From the NCBI GenBank assembly GCA_022644775.1, contig JALCHN010000022.1:1-32779 (forward strand): a stretch of 32,779 nt of DNA, written 5' to 3'. The DNA comes from Eggerthellaceae bacterium. Lineage in GTDB: Bacteria; Actinomycetota; Coriobacteriia; Coriobacteriales; Eggerthellaceae. The notes below the pieces were generated by a model that saw only the letters and a list, made by a program, of their open reading frames with translations, searched no databases and was not told the DNA's origin. Positions 1 through 7,310 of this stretch are shown here, in pieces (position 1 is the stretch's first letter; each line of letters begins with the position of its first letter). Both the position numbers and the translations under genes were made by a program.

Positions 1-4
1 TGGT

Positions 5-33
5 GTGACAACATCACGCGCCCCCGTCGTCAT
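5..33 (-). repeat. REP-like palindromic unit, copy 1
   Basis: A 29-nt unit with arms GTGACAAC and GTCGTCAT around a 13-nt GC-rich core. The same unit occurs at 11145-11173, 11182-11210 and 32742-32770, where the arms are perfect (GTGACAAC and GTTGTCAC). This copy has two changes in its right arm and lies in the opposite orientation to the copy at the window end. It sits directly beyond the terminator of the transporter gene. Intergenic position and palindromic arms fit a REP-type element; the family itself is not recognised. Confidence 0.6.
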
Positions 34-65
34 AAAAAGCCCCGCGGCAAGATGCCGCGGGGCTT
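34..65 (-). terminator. Rho-independent terminator of the MFS gene
   Basis: Read on the minus strand, a 12-bp perfect stem (AGCCCCGCGGCA and its complement) with a 3-nt loop is followed by TTTTT. It lies 27 bases after the transporter stop codon and closes the rhamnose cluster. Confidence 0.85.
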
Positions 66-91
66 TCGCGCAACCAAATGCTACGACCACG

Positions 92-1402
92 CTAGATGGT
101 GTCGCCGTAGCGCTCCTTGGTGATCTCGTCGAGAGTCTTGCCCTGGGTGTTGGGGCACCACACGACACCCACAACCAGGCTGATGAGCAGCACGACGCAC
201 ATGATCACGGCAGCCGGGAAGAAGCCGGCCGGGTTCGCGGAGATGTCGCCCATGATGGCGCCCACGCCCACGAGGGACCAAATTCCCAGCGCTGCGCGCA
301 CCAGGAAGAACATGATGCCCTGCGCGCCGCCGCGGTACTGCGTGGGGAACAGCTCGGTACCCCACAGCGCATAGAAGCACTGGGCGGAAAAGCCGGCGGA
401 CACGCCCCACAGGATCACGTAGACCCACAGGACCCAGCCCATGGAATCGCTCGTGCCGTTGGTCAGCGACACGCCGAAGATCGCGATGGCAACCCAGGAC
501 AGCAGGGCCATGAGAGCGCCCACGCCGAACAGGATGCGATGAGGGACCTTGTCGCCCAGCTTGCTGAAGATCGCCAGCGAGCATACGGCGACGAGCACCC
601 ACTGCACGAGGCCCAGAACGCTCTGGCCGGTGGCGTCGATGTTGCCGGCAGCGGCGTAGAGGTAAGGCATGAACTGGCCGTTCGTACCGGCGGCCAGGTT
701 CCAGGTCAGGTAGACGGCGACCAGGAAGACGATCGTCTTGATGTTGATCGGGTTCTTCAGGGCGTTGGCCATCATACGGCCGAAGGAGACCTTCTCGCCC
801 TGGGCCTGGTTCTTTTCAGCCCAGTCGGCCGACTCCTGCAGCTTGCGCTGCATGTTCCAGGCCACCAGAGCCACGACGAACAGCACGAAAAAGAGCACGC
901 GCGCCGACACCATCGGGGTCACGACGAAGGACATGATCAGCGACAGGAAGAAGATGATCGCCGGGCCGCAGCTCCAGGCGAACTGGCTGATGCCGATGTT
1001 GGCCGCACGATGCACCGACGCGCTCGTCTCGGAGATGTAGCTCCACGACGCCGGCACGCCCGCACCGACCGACAGGCCGGACAGCACGATGCCCACGATG
1101 ATCATGGCCGGATTGGCGGCGATCATGCACAGCAGCACGCCGAACGCGTAGACGAGCAGGTTGTAACGGTAGATGATCGTGCGCCCGAAACGGTCGGTGA
1201 GGAAGCCGCCGATGAGCGCGCCCACGGCAGCGCCGAAGGCGTTGGCGCCGATAGCGCCCAGGATCGAAACCATGCCGGCATCGAAGCCGAAGGCGGCCGC
1301 CCAGGCGGTCAAACCAAGACTGCTGGCCACGATGCAGCCGGAGTCGAGGAAGTTGGTAAGGGACACCGCGATGGTGCTCTTACGTTCTTGGGAGAGTGAC
1401 AC
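92..1402 (-). CDS. MFS transporter, probable L-rhamnose uptake
   Basis: A 436-residue, strongly hydrophobic protein of the major facilitator superfamily, with about 12 membrane segments. The loop 2-3 motif is visible at residues 65-75 (GGFLTDRFGRT), and the C-terminal tail (QGKTLDEITKERYG) resembles the PETKG-type tail of sugar porters. The GTG start at 1402 is chosen because AAAGGA lies 5 nt upstream; an upstream ATG at 1432 has no comparable site. It is the last gene of the rhamnose cluster, so L-rhamnose (or a rhamnose-containing oligosaccharide) is the likely substrate. That substrate is inferred from context only. It is not a RhaT-type symporter. Confidence 0.85.
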   Translation of the reverse strand: MSLSQERKSTIAVSLTNFLDSGCIVASSLGLTAWAAAFGFDAGMVSILGAIGANAFGAAVGALIGGFLTDRFGRTIIYRYNLLVYAFGVLLCMIAANPAMIIVGIVLSGLSVGAGVPASWSYISETSASVHRAANIGISQFAWSCGPAIIFFLSLIMSFVVTPMVSARVLFFVLFVVALVAWNMQRKLQESADWAEKNQAQGEKVSFGRMMANALKNPINIKTIVFLVAVYLTWNLAAGTNGQFMPYLYAAAGNIDATGQSVLGLVQWVLVAVCSLAIFSKLGDKVPHRILFGVGALMALLSWVAIAIFGVSLTNGTSDSMGWVLWVYVILWGVSAGFSAQCFYALWGTELFPTQYRGGAQGIMFFLVRAALGIWSLVGVGAIMGDISANPAGFFPAAVIMCVVLLISLVVGVVWCPNTQGKTLDEITKERYGDTI

Positions 1403-1436
1403 AAGAATCCTTTCTTTTCCAGATGTGCACACAACA

Positions 1437-1468
1437 AGCGAGCGCCCACCGGGCGGCGAGCGCTCGCT
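1437..1468 (-). other. Intergenic stem-loop between rhaM and transporter
   Basis: Perfect 9-bp arms AGCGAGCGC (1437-1445) and GCGCTCGCT (1460-1468) enclose a 14-nt loop. No T-run follows on either strand, so it is more likely an mRNA-stability or processing hairpin than a terminator. It lies between the rhaM stop and the transporter ribosome binding site. Confidence 0.4.
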
Positions 1469-1510
1469 TCGCTTGAAACGCGCGCGTCTGCTGCGCGCGA
1501 TGAAGCCCCG

Positions 1511-1852
1511 TTAGTCGAGGTGGAAAGCGCAGGGCAGGTCGACCGAAACCGGCGAGTTGTCGGCGTTGGTCTCCATCACGCTGGCCATGAAGTCCCACCA
1601 CTTGCGGTTGATCGGCGTATCCGCCGACTTGGCGTAGGTTTCGGGGTCGTCGACCTCGATGTAGCCGAAAAGGGTGTTGGTCTCCTCGTCGATGAAAATG
1701 CTGTAGTTGTGACCGCCGTATTCGTGGATCATGTCCTGCATTTCGGGCCACAGCTCGTTGTGGCGCTTTTCGTATTCGGCGGCGAATCCCGGATAGAGCT
1801 TCATCTTGAAGCCCTGGATCGTGCGTCCTTCAGCGGTTTTCCTTACGGTCAT
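1511..1852 (-). CDS. rhaM: L-rhamnose mutarotase
   Basis: Interconverts the alpha and beta anomers of L-rhamnose, supplying the form used by the isomerase. The protein is 113 residues (E. coli RhaM is about 104), a small ferredoxin-like fold. Family landmarks are visible: His31 in EKRHNELWPEM, Tyr50 in GGHNYSIFID, the Trp pair at 85-86 and the C-terminal FHL. The ATG at 1852 is preferred over a GTG at 1861 because AGGTGAG sits 4 nt upstream. That site overlaps the rhaD stop codon, so translation is probably coupled to rhaD. Confidence 0.95.
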   Translation of the reverse strand: MTVRKTAEGRTIQGFKMKLYPGFAAEYEKRHNELWPEMQDMIHEYGGHNYSIFIDEETNTLFGYIEVDDPETYAKSADTPINRKWWDFMASVMETNADNSPVSVDLPCAFHLD

Positions 1853-1861
1853 AGTTCTCAC

Positions 1862-2698
1862 CTAGTCCAAAAACGCTCGGTTGGGTTCCACGTTGAAATC
1901 GTCGCAGACGGCCTTGAGCTGGTCGTCGGAGATCAGGTAGGTAGGCTCCGCGCCGCCGTTGGCCGCCTTGGCCATGAGATAGAGCTGGGCCGACTTCTCG
2001 ATCGTGTGCATGAGGCCGAAGGCGTCGTCGAAGCTCGAGCCCGACACGAACAGGCCGTGCTGGGTCCACACGCAGGCGGCGTAGTCTTCCATCAGCTTGC
2101 TCGTGGCCTCGGCGATCGCAGCGCCGCCCGGCACCATCCAGGGCACCACGCCCACGCCGTCGGGGAAGACGATGATGCATTCGGTCATCGACTTCCACAG
2201 GATGCGGCTCCACGTGCGGGCGTCGGGCTCGACGATCGTGGAAAGGGCGATCACGTTGGGGCAATGCGCGTGGTAGATAATGCGGTTCTCGCCGTCGGTG
2301 GCCTTGGCGCGCACCGCGTGGTTCATGATGTGGGTGGGCAGCTCGCTCGTGGGGCGACCGCCGTTGGATAGGCCCCAGACCTTGCGGTAGACGCTGCCGT
2401 CTTCGGAAAGCTCGACGATCCCGATGCTATCGGTGAGGTCGATGCTCACCTTGCGCATGTACTTGCCCGACCCGGTGGTGATGAAGAACTGGCCGCCCAG
2501 GCTCGGGGCCTTGATGCCCAATTCGACCCATTCGTGGCCTTCGCCCTTAAGGTCGAAGTAGGGCTCGCAGACGTCGAAGTCCTCCTGCGTCATGCGATAG
2601 GTAAGGTTGCCGCCGTTGCGCTCGTGCCAACCCTGCTCCCATCCGTCGGTGCAGGTGCGCACGAAGCGCCTGATGCAGTTGCTCTGTTCGATTGGCAT
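1862..2698 (-). CDS. rhaD: L-rhamnulose-1-phosphate aldolase
   Basis: Class II zinc aldolase that splits L-rhamnulose 1-phosphate into dihydroxyacetone phosphate and L-lactaldehyde in the cytoplasm. At 278 residues it matches the family (E. coli 274). The zinc ligands align with a constant offset of two residues to E. coli RhaD: His143 and His145 in YHAHCPNV and His214 in TQHGLF, with the catalytic Glu119 in TSELPTH. GNLTYR and TGSGKYM form the phosphate-binding part. AAGGAAG lies about 11 nt upstream of the ATG. No lactaldehyde reductase or dehydrogenase gene is present in the window, so the fate of lactaldehyde is not shown. Confidence 0.96.
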   Translation of the reverse strand: MPIEQSNCIRRFVRTCTDGWEQGWHERNGGNLTYRMTQEDFDVCEPYFDLKGEGHEWVELGIKAPSLGGQFFITTGSGKYMRKVSIDLTDSIGIVELSEDGSVYRKVWGLSNGGRPTSELPTHIMNHAVRAKATDGENRIIYHAHCPNVIALSTIVEPDARTWSRILWKSMTECIIVFPDGVGVVPWMVPGGAAIAEATSKLMEDYAACVWTQHGLFVSGSSFDDAFGLMHTIEKSAQLYLMAKAANGGAEPTYLISDDQLKAVCDDFNVEPNRAFLD

Positions 2699-2720
2699 TG
2701 CCGATCATACTTCCTTCCGT

Positions 2721-2751
2721 AAAAAAGCCGGGGACGGCTCCCGTCCCCGGC
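2721..2751 (-). terminator. Intrinsic terminator between rhaA and rhaD
   Basis: On the minus strand, a perfect 11-bp GC stem (GCCGGGGACGG with its complement), a 3-nt loop, then TTTTTT. It lies just after the rhaA stop and just before the rhaD ribosome binding site. It should reduce or stop transcription from rhaA into rhaD. Confidence 0.85.
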
Positions 2752-2766
2752 ATATCGTGCAGCGGC

Positions 2767-4026
2767 TTATGCGCGCTTCGAGAGGACCTCGTCCTCGTAT
2801 TCCTTGACCTTGGGCCAGACGTTGGCGTCGGTGGGCACGCCCGCGCGACGGCAGTACTCGTCCCACACGATGCCGAAGGGCATGGTCTTGAACTGTTCGA
2901 GCACCATCATCTTTTCGGAATCCTGGAAGGTGTTCTGCAGCTCCTTCAGGCGCTCAGTGGGCTGCAGCAGACCCCAGAGCAGGGCCTTTTCCATCGTGCG
3001 CATGCCGGTGGCCCAAGCGCCCACGCGGTTGATGGCGGCGTCGAAGAAGTCCATGCCGATCATCGACTTCTCCCACAGGCCGGGCACGCGGACGATTTCC
3101 TCGCCGAGTTCCTTCATCGTGTCGTTGAACAGCGTCACATGGTCGCTATCCCAGTGCATGGGGCGCGTGACGTGCAGCGGGATGTAGGGGAAGAACAGAG
3201 ACAGGCTCGAGAGCTTGTCGGGCACGTCTTCGCCCACGTTGAAGTGGCCCAGGTCGTTGAGGACGACGAAGTTGCCGCCCTTCTTGGCCGCGTAGGACAC
3301 GTAGAACTCCTGGTTGCCCACAGTGAAGCCCTCGACGCCGATACCGAAGAGCTTCTGCTCCATCGAATCGACCACGTGCGGGGTCTCGAAGGAGTAGATC
3401 TCGTCGAGCGAATTCTTCAAGTTCTCGCGCAGGCCGTAGCGGTCGGTGGGAACGTCCTTCAGGCCGTCGGGGATCCAGAAGTTGTTGAGCACCATGTCGT
3501 CGAGCTCTTCGCCGATCCGTTCGGCGATCTTACGGCAGGCGATGCAGTGGCGAATCCAGAAGTCGCGCGTCGCCTTGTCGGGCGAGGACACGGTGAGGCC
3601 GTGGTTGACCATGGGGTGGCTGAAAAGCGTCGGGTTGAAGTCGATGCCGTAGCCGTTCTTCTTGGCCCATTCGACCCAGGGCTTGAAGTCGTCGTAGACG
3701 AGCTGGTCGCGGTCGTGCCAGGGGTTGGCTTCGTTGAAGACGGCGTAGGAAGCGTGCAGGTTGATGCGCTTCTTGCCAGGGATGAGGCTCGCCGCCTTTT
3801 CGAAGTCGGCGGTGAGTTCTTCGAAGGTACGCGCACGGCCCGGGTAGTTGCCCGTGGTCATGATGCCGCCAGACGCGGCGTTGTCCTTCTGGTCGAAGCC
3901 CATGACGTCGTCTCCCTGCCAGCAATGCATGGAGATGGGCTTCTGGGAAAGCTTGTCGATGACGGCGTCGGTGTCGATGCCGTACGCGGCGTAAGCTTCC
4001 TTCGCGTACTCGTAGATGTCGCTCAT
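2767..4026 (-). CDS. rhaA: L-rhamnose isomerase
   Basis: Converts L-rhamnose to L-rhamnulose, the first committed step of the pathway; a metal-dependent TIM-barrel enzyme. The product is 419 residues, the same length as the E. coli enzyme. It shows the family N-terminus SMHCWQGDDVMGF followed by GGIMTTGNYPGRART, and INLHASYA further on. The reading frame stays open upstream to 4101, but the ATG at 4026 gives the expected N-terminus (MSDIYEYAKEAY) and has a GCGAGA site 4 nt upstream. A tandem repeat that looks like an operator lies in the 123-nt gap before it. A terminator follows the stop codon. Confidence 0.96.
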   Translation of the reverse strand: MSDIYEYAKEAYAAYGIDTDAVIDKLSQKPISMHCWQGDDVMGFDQKDNAASGGIMTTGNYPGRARTFEELTADFEKAASLIPGKKRINLHASYAVFNEANPWHDRDQLVYDDFKPWVEWAKKNGYGIDFNPTLFSHPMVNHGLTVSSPDKATRDFWIRHCIACRKIAERIGEELDDMVLNNFWIPDGLKDVPTDRYGLRENLKNSLDEIYSFETPHVVDSMEQKLFGIGVEGFTVGNQEFYVSYAAKKGGNFVVLNDLGHFNVGEDVPDKLSSLSLFFPYIPLHVTRPMHWDSDHVTLFNDTMKELGEEIVRVPGLWEKSMIGMDFFDAAINRVGAWATGMRTMEKALLWGLLQPTERLKELQNTFQDSEKMMVLEQFKTMPFGIVWDEYCRRAGVPTDANVWPKVKEYEDEVLSKRA

Positions 4027-4094
4027 AGTTCTCGCTTTCTCTGTGCGTGTGAGCATAAGCGGAGCGCCCCATCGGACGCCCCTGCTCCATTCAG

Positions 4095-4123
4095 ACCGCA
4101 TACCGTTTAAACCAACCGCATAC
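4095..4123. promoter_or_regulatory. Tandem 9-bp direct repeat in the rhaB-rhaA gap
   Basis: ACCGCATAC occurs at 4095-4103 and again at 4115-4123, exactly 20 bp (two helical turns) apart. The palindrome GTTTAAAC sits between them. A TACATT hexamer that could serve as a minus-strand -10 lies beside it. The arrangement suggests an operator for a sugar-responsive regulator controlling rhaA. No regulator gene is present in the window. Confidence 0.45.
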
Positions 4124-4149
4124 GGAATGTAGCTAAGCCGTGGCTGATT

Positions 4150-5631
4150 TTACTTCTTCTCCACCGTGGGTTCCACAACACCTATATCGAAGGACCGATG
4201 AATCGCGTCGCGGGCCGCCTGCAGGCTCGCGAAGTCGCCGGCATCGAGGAACTGGACGATCAGGTTGCCCAGGCTCGTGCCTTCCACGGGGCCGGCGAAG
4301 ACCGGCAGATCGCAGGCGTCGGCGGTGATCTGGTTAAGGAAGCCGTCCTGGCAGCCGCCGCCCACGATGTTGATCGAGGTGTAGTCGCGGCCGGTGAGGG
4401 CGGCCAGGTCGGAGATCGAATTGGCGTAGCACTGGGCCAGGCTGCGGTAGACGCAGCACATGAGCTCGCCCACCGTTTCGGGCACGGGCTGACCGGTTTC
4501 GCGGCAGGCCGCGCGGATTTCGTCGATCATCGAGGCGGGCGCAAGGAAGCGGTCGTCGTTGACGTTGACGTAGGCTTCGAAGCCCCGGGCTGCGCGGGCG
4601 GCCTCGATGAGGTCGCCGAAGCCCACCGTGCCGTCCCCGTCCCAGGTGATGGCCGTGCTGCGGTGGGACTTGCCCTCCACGTAGTCGACCCCGTTGAGCT
4701 CGCGGCGGATCGACTGGACCATCCACAGGCCCATGATGTTCTTCAGGAACCGGAAGCGAACCTGGTAGCCGCCCTCGTTGGTGAAGTTCTGCAGGCGGGC
4801 GGCTTCGCTGGTGATGGGGCCCTCGTGTTCGACGCCCAGAAGGCTCCAGGTGCCCGACGAAATGTAAACCGCGTCGTCGTCGCGGGCGGGCACGGCAAGG
4901 AAGGCCGAGCCGGTGTCGTGGGTGGCGGGCAGCATCACGCGGCAGTCGAAGCCCACGGCAGAACGCACTTCGGGCGTGAAGCCGCCGAGCGTGGCGCCGG
5001 GCATGAGGGGCTTTTCGAAGAGATCGCGGTCGACGCCGATCGCGTCGAGCACGGCCGGATCCCAATCGCGCGTGCGGGCGTTGAGCAGGTTGGTCGTGGT
5101 GGCGTTGGTGTATTCGTTGGCCGCCACGCCGGTGAGCCGGTAGTTGAAGTAGTCGGGCACCATGAGGAAACGCGCGGCCGCCTCGAGCTGTTCGGGGTGC
5201 TCGCCCTTCAGAGCCATGAGCTGGTAGAGGGTGTTGAAGGACTGGCGCTGGATGCCGCAGGTGCGGTAGAGGGCGCCCGGCTTCATGATGCGGTCGAAGC
5301 GTTCGGGCACGCCTTCGGTGCGGGCGTCGCGGTAGGCCACCGCGTCGCTTACGAGCGCGCCCGCGCCGTCGACGAGGACGAAGTCGACGCCCCAGGTGTC
5401 GATGCCCATGGTTTCGGGCACCATGCCGCGGCGCTTGCAGGCGCGCAGGCCTTCCAAGATGCTCTCGTAGAGCGATTCGATGTTCCAGCAGTCGTGGCCG
5501 TTGCGGCGGATTTGGATGTTGTCGAAGCGGTAGACCTCTTCCAGATGGATGACGCCGTCTTCGACGTAGCCGATGACGTGCCGCCCGCTCGAGGCGCCGA
5601 TGTCGATGGCCAAATGGTAGTGCACGGACAT
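4150..5631 (-). CDS. rhaB: Rhamnulokinase
   Basis: Phosphorylates L-rhamnulose at O-1 with ATP, giving the aldolase substrate. It is a 493-residue FGGY-family kinase (E. coli RhaB is 489). Visible motifs are the N-terminal phosphate loop DIGASSGRHV, GIDTWGVDFVLVD, the central HDTGSAF, ISSGTWSLLGVE, and the C-terminal adenosine-binding stretch NIVGGGCQDGFLNQ followed by GPVEGTSLGN. AAGGAGG lies 9 nt before the ATG. This site overlaps the last codons of the pyruvate kinase gene 4 nt upstream, so the two genes are almost certainly co-transcribed. Confidence 0.96.
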   Translation of the reverse strand: MSVHYHLAIDIGASSGRHVIGYVEDGVIHLEEVYRFDNIQIRRNGHDCWNIESLYESILEGLRACKRRGMVPETMGIDTWGVDFVLVDGAGALVSDAVAYRDARTEGVPERFDRIMKPGALYRTCGIQRQSFNTLYQLMALKGEHPEQLEAAARFLMVPDYFNYRLTGVAANEYTNATTTNLLNARTRDWDPAVLDAIGVDRDLFEKPLMPGATLGGFTPEVRSAVGFDCRVMLPATHDTGSAFLAVPARDDDAVYISSGTWSLLGVEHEGPITSEAARLQNFTNEGGYQVRFRFLKNIMGLWMVQSIRRELNGVDYVEGKSHRSTAITWDGDGTVGFGDLIEAARAARGFEAYVNVNDDRFLAPASMIDEIRAACRETGQPVPETVGELMCCVYRSLAQCYANSISDLAALTGRDYTSINIVGGGCQDGFLNQITADACDLPVFAGPVEGTSLGNLIVQFLDAGDFASLQAARDAIHRSFDIGVVEPTVEKK

Positions 5632-5635
5632 GGTC

Positions 5636-7135
5636 TTACGCCTCCTTCGCGGCGTCGTCGCTTGCTTTGATCTGCACCACGTGCATGACGTTGGTGGGCG
5701 CCGCTTCCTGTACCCCTTCGGGGCAGTGCGGCAGAATAGGGCTCGTCTGGGCGTCGCCTGCGGTGAAGACGGTCAGGTCGCCCGGCTCCACGAGCTTGCG
5801 GCGGCAGACCTCGGCGCGGGCCGCTTCGATTGTCTCCGACATCGAGGCGTTCTCGACGGGGGCGAGCATGGGCTCGACGCCCCACAGAAGCTGCATGCGG
5901 TGCATGACGCGCTCACGCTGGGTGACGGCGTAGATCGGCATGCTGGGGCGCAGGTTGGAGATGAGGCGGGCGGTGCGGCCCGACGTGGTGGGCGCCACCA
6001 GACAGCGGGCGTGGATGGCTTCGGCCGTGTGCACGGCGCTGCGGCCCACCATCGACGCGCACCGCTCTTCGTCGGTGGGATAGTCTTCGACGTTGGCCGG
6101 GTTGGCCTTCACGTAGGGCTCGCTCGCCGTGGCGATTTTCACCATCATGCGCACGGAGGGCACGGGGTACTTCCCCACCGCCGTTTCGCCGGTGAGCATG
6201 AGGGCGTCGGCCCCGTCGTAGACGGCGTTGGCCACGTCGGCCGCGTCGGCGCGGGCCGGGCGTGGATGGCGCATCATCGAGTCGAGCATCTGGTTGGCGA
6301 TGATGACCGGCGTGCGGTGCTGGTTGCACAGGCGCACGATGCTCTTCTGCACGTGGGGCACGCGTTCGGGCCCCACTTCGACGCCCAGGTCGCCGCGGGC
6401 GATCACGACGCCGTCGGAGGCTTCGACGATCTCTTCTGCGTTGCGCACGCCTTCGGCGTTTTCGATCTTCGCGATCAGCGCCACGTCGGCGCCGCCGTTT
6501 TCGGCCAGGAAGGACCGCACGATTCGCATGTCCTTGGCGCTGCGGGCGAAGGGGACGCAGATGAAGTCGACGCCCATCTCGATGCCGAAGCGGATGTCGT
6601 CCTGGTCCTTGGCCGTGAGCGCCGGACGGTTGAGCGGCGTACCGGGCAGGTTGATCGACTTGTGGTTGGCGAGCATGCCGGTGTTCTGCACCGTGCAGAG
6701 GATGTCGCCGTCGTCGCGGGCCTCGTCGACGGCAAGCTCGATGAGGCCGTCGTCGATGAGGATCGAGGTCCCCGGCTCGACCTGGCGCCACAGGCCCTTG
6801 TGGGACTGGGTGACCAGGCGGTCGGTGCCTTCGACCTCGCGTTCGGTGAGGGTGATGTGGCGGCCGGCCTGCAGGCGGATCGGCTCGTTGCCGGCGAGCC
6901 GGCCCGTGCGGATGTCGGGGCCGCTGATGTCCATCATGATGGCCGTGGGGGCCTGCATTTCCCGGCGGACCTTCTTCAGGCGCAACATGCGCGCTTTATG
7001 CGCGGCGTGAGAGCCGTGGCTGAAGTTGTAGCGCGCGATGTCCATGCCCGATTCGATGAGGTTGCGCAGGGTGGACTCGCTGTCCACCGCTGGGCCGATC
7101 GTGCAGATGATCTTCGTTTTTTTGCGCATGCGCAT
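5636..7135 (-). CDS. pyk: Pyruvate kinase, divergent, at head of rhamnose cluster
   Basis: Converts phosphoenolpyruvate and ADP to pyruvate and ATP. It is 499 residues from the ATG at 7135; a second ATG at 7129 is equally plausible, and both have weak ribosome binding sites. Recognisable blocks are TKIICTIGPA, ARYNFSHG, catalytic Lys223 in IAKIENAEGV, ARGDLGVE and DVANAVYDGADALML. Aligned by eye to rabbit muscle enzyme, several site residues differ: the DTKGPEIR block reads DISGPDIR (residues 69-76), the active-site Thr of ATQML is Asn281, and the Ser of MLSGET is Thr315. This could be a specialised isozyme. Dihydroxyacetone phosphate from rhamnulose 1-phosphate would reach it through lower glycolysis. 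Confidence 0.92.
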   Translation of the reverse strand: MRMRKKTKIICTIGPAVDSESTLRNLIESGMDIARYNFSHGSHAAHKARMLRLKKVRREMQAPTAIMMDISGPDIRTGRLAGNEPIRLQAGRHITLTEREVEGTDRLVTQSHKGLWRQVEPGTSILIDDGLIELAVDEARDDGDILCTVQNTGMLANHKSINLPGTPLNRPALTAKDQDDIRFGIEMGVDFICVPFARSAKDMRIVRSFLAENGGADVALIAKIENAEGVRNAEEIVEASDGVVIARGDLGVEVGPERVPHVQKSIVRLCNQHRTPVIIANQMLDSMMRHPRPARADAADVANAVYDGADALMLTGETAVGKYPVPSVRMMVKIATASEPYVKANPANVEDYPTDEERCASMVGRSAVHTAEAIHARCLVAPTTSGRTARLISNLRPSMPIYAVTQRERVMHRMQLLWGVEPMLAPVENASMSETIEAARAEVCRRKLVEPGDLTVFTAGDAQTSPILPHCPEGVQEAAPTNVMHVVQIKASDDAAKEA

Positions 7136-7210
7136 CTTTTCTGTCGGCTGTTTCCGTTCACGGCATCCGTCCGCCGACCGATAAGGCCCGCCGAACGAAC
7201 GCCGCCTGCT

Positions 7211-7216
7211 ATTGTA
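7211..7216 (-). promoter_or_regulatory. Putative -10 box for the pyk-rhaB operon
   Basis: Minus-strand TACAAT, about 75 nt upstream of the pyk start. No good -35 hexamer is seen at 16-18 bp, so it may need an activator. It lies between the pyk coding region and the long hairpin at 7240-7298. Confidence 0.4.
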
Positions 7217-7239
7217 GACGAACCGTGAAGGGGCGGGGC

Positions 7240-7298
7240 GTGTCAGGGACGGTTCTCTGTGACGCAGCAAGCTGCGCCACAGAGAACCGTCCCGACAC
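7240..7298. repeat. Long near-perfect inverted repeat (REP-like hairpin)
   Basis: Arms of about 28 nt (7240-7268 and 7271-7298) pair with two or three mismatches around a 2-nt loop. The core of one arm is GGGACGGTTCTCTGTG, matched by CACAGAGAACCGTCCC in the other. No T-run follows, so it is not a standard terminator, though it may insulate the ClC gene from pyk. From memory, GGGACGGTTCTC-type palindromes are scattered in many anaerobes and associated with REP-associated tyrosine transposases. That association is recollection and was not checked. Confidence 0.55.
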
Positions 7299-7310
7299 AC
7301 CACGGACGCA

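Noticed and set aside
2721..2751. GGGGACGG hairpin as a copy of the REP-like repeat at 7240
   Set aside because: It shares only the GGGACGG string and has a perfect stem followed by six T residues, so it is an ordinary terminator.
4027..4101. 25-codon N-terminal extension of rhaA
   Set aside because: The ATG at 4026 gives exactly the family length and the upstream part covers the operator-like repeat.
4198..7228. Long plus-strand frames opposite rhaB and pyk
   Set aside because: Antisense shadows typical of high-GC codon usage, with no domains.
7136..7303. 56-codon N-terminal extension of pyruvate kinase
   Set aside because: It reads through the REP-like hairpin and the likely promoter; the family N-terminus starts at MRKKTKIICTIGPA.
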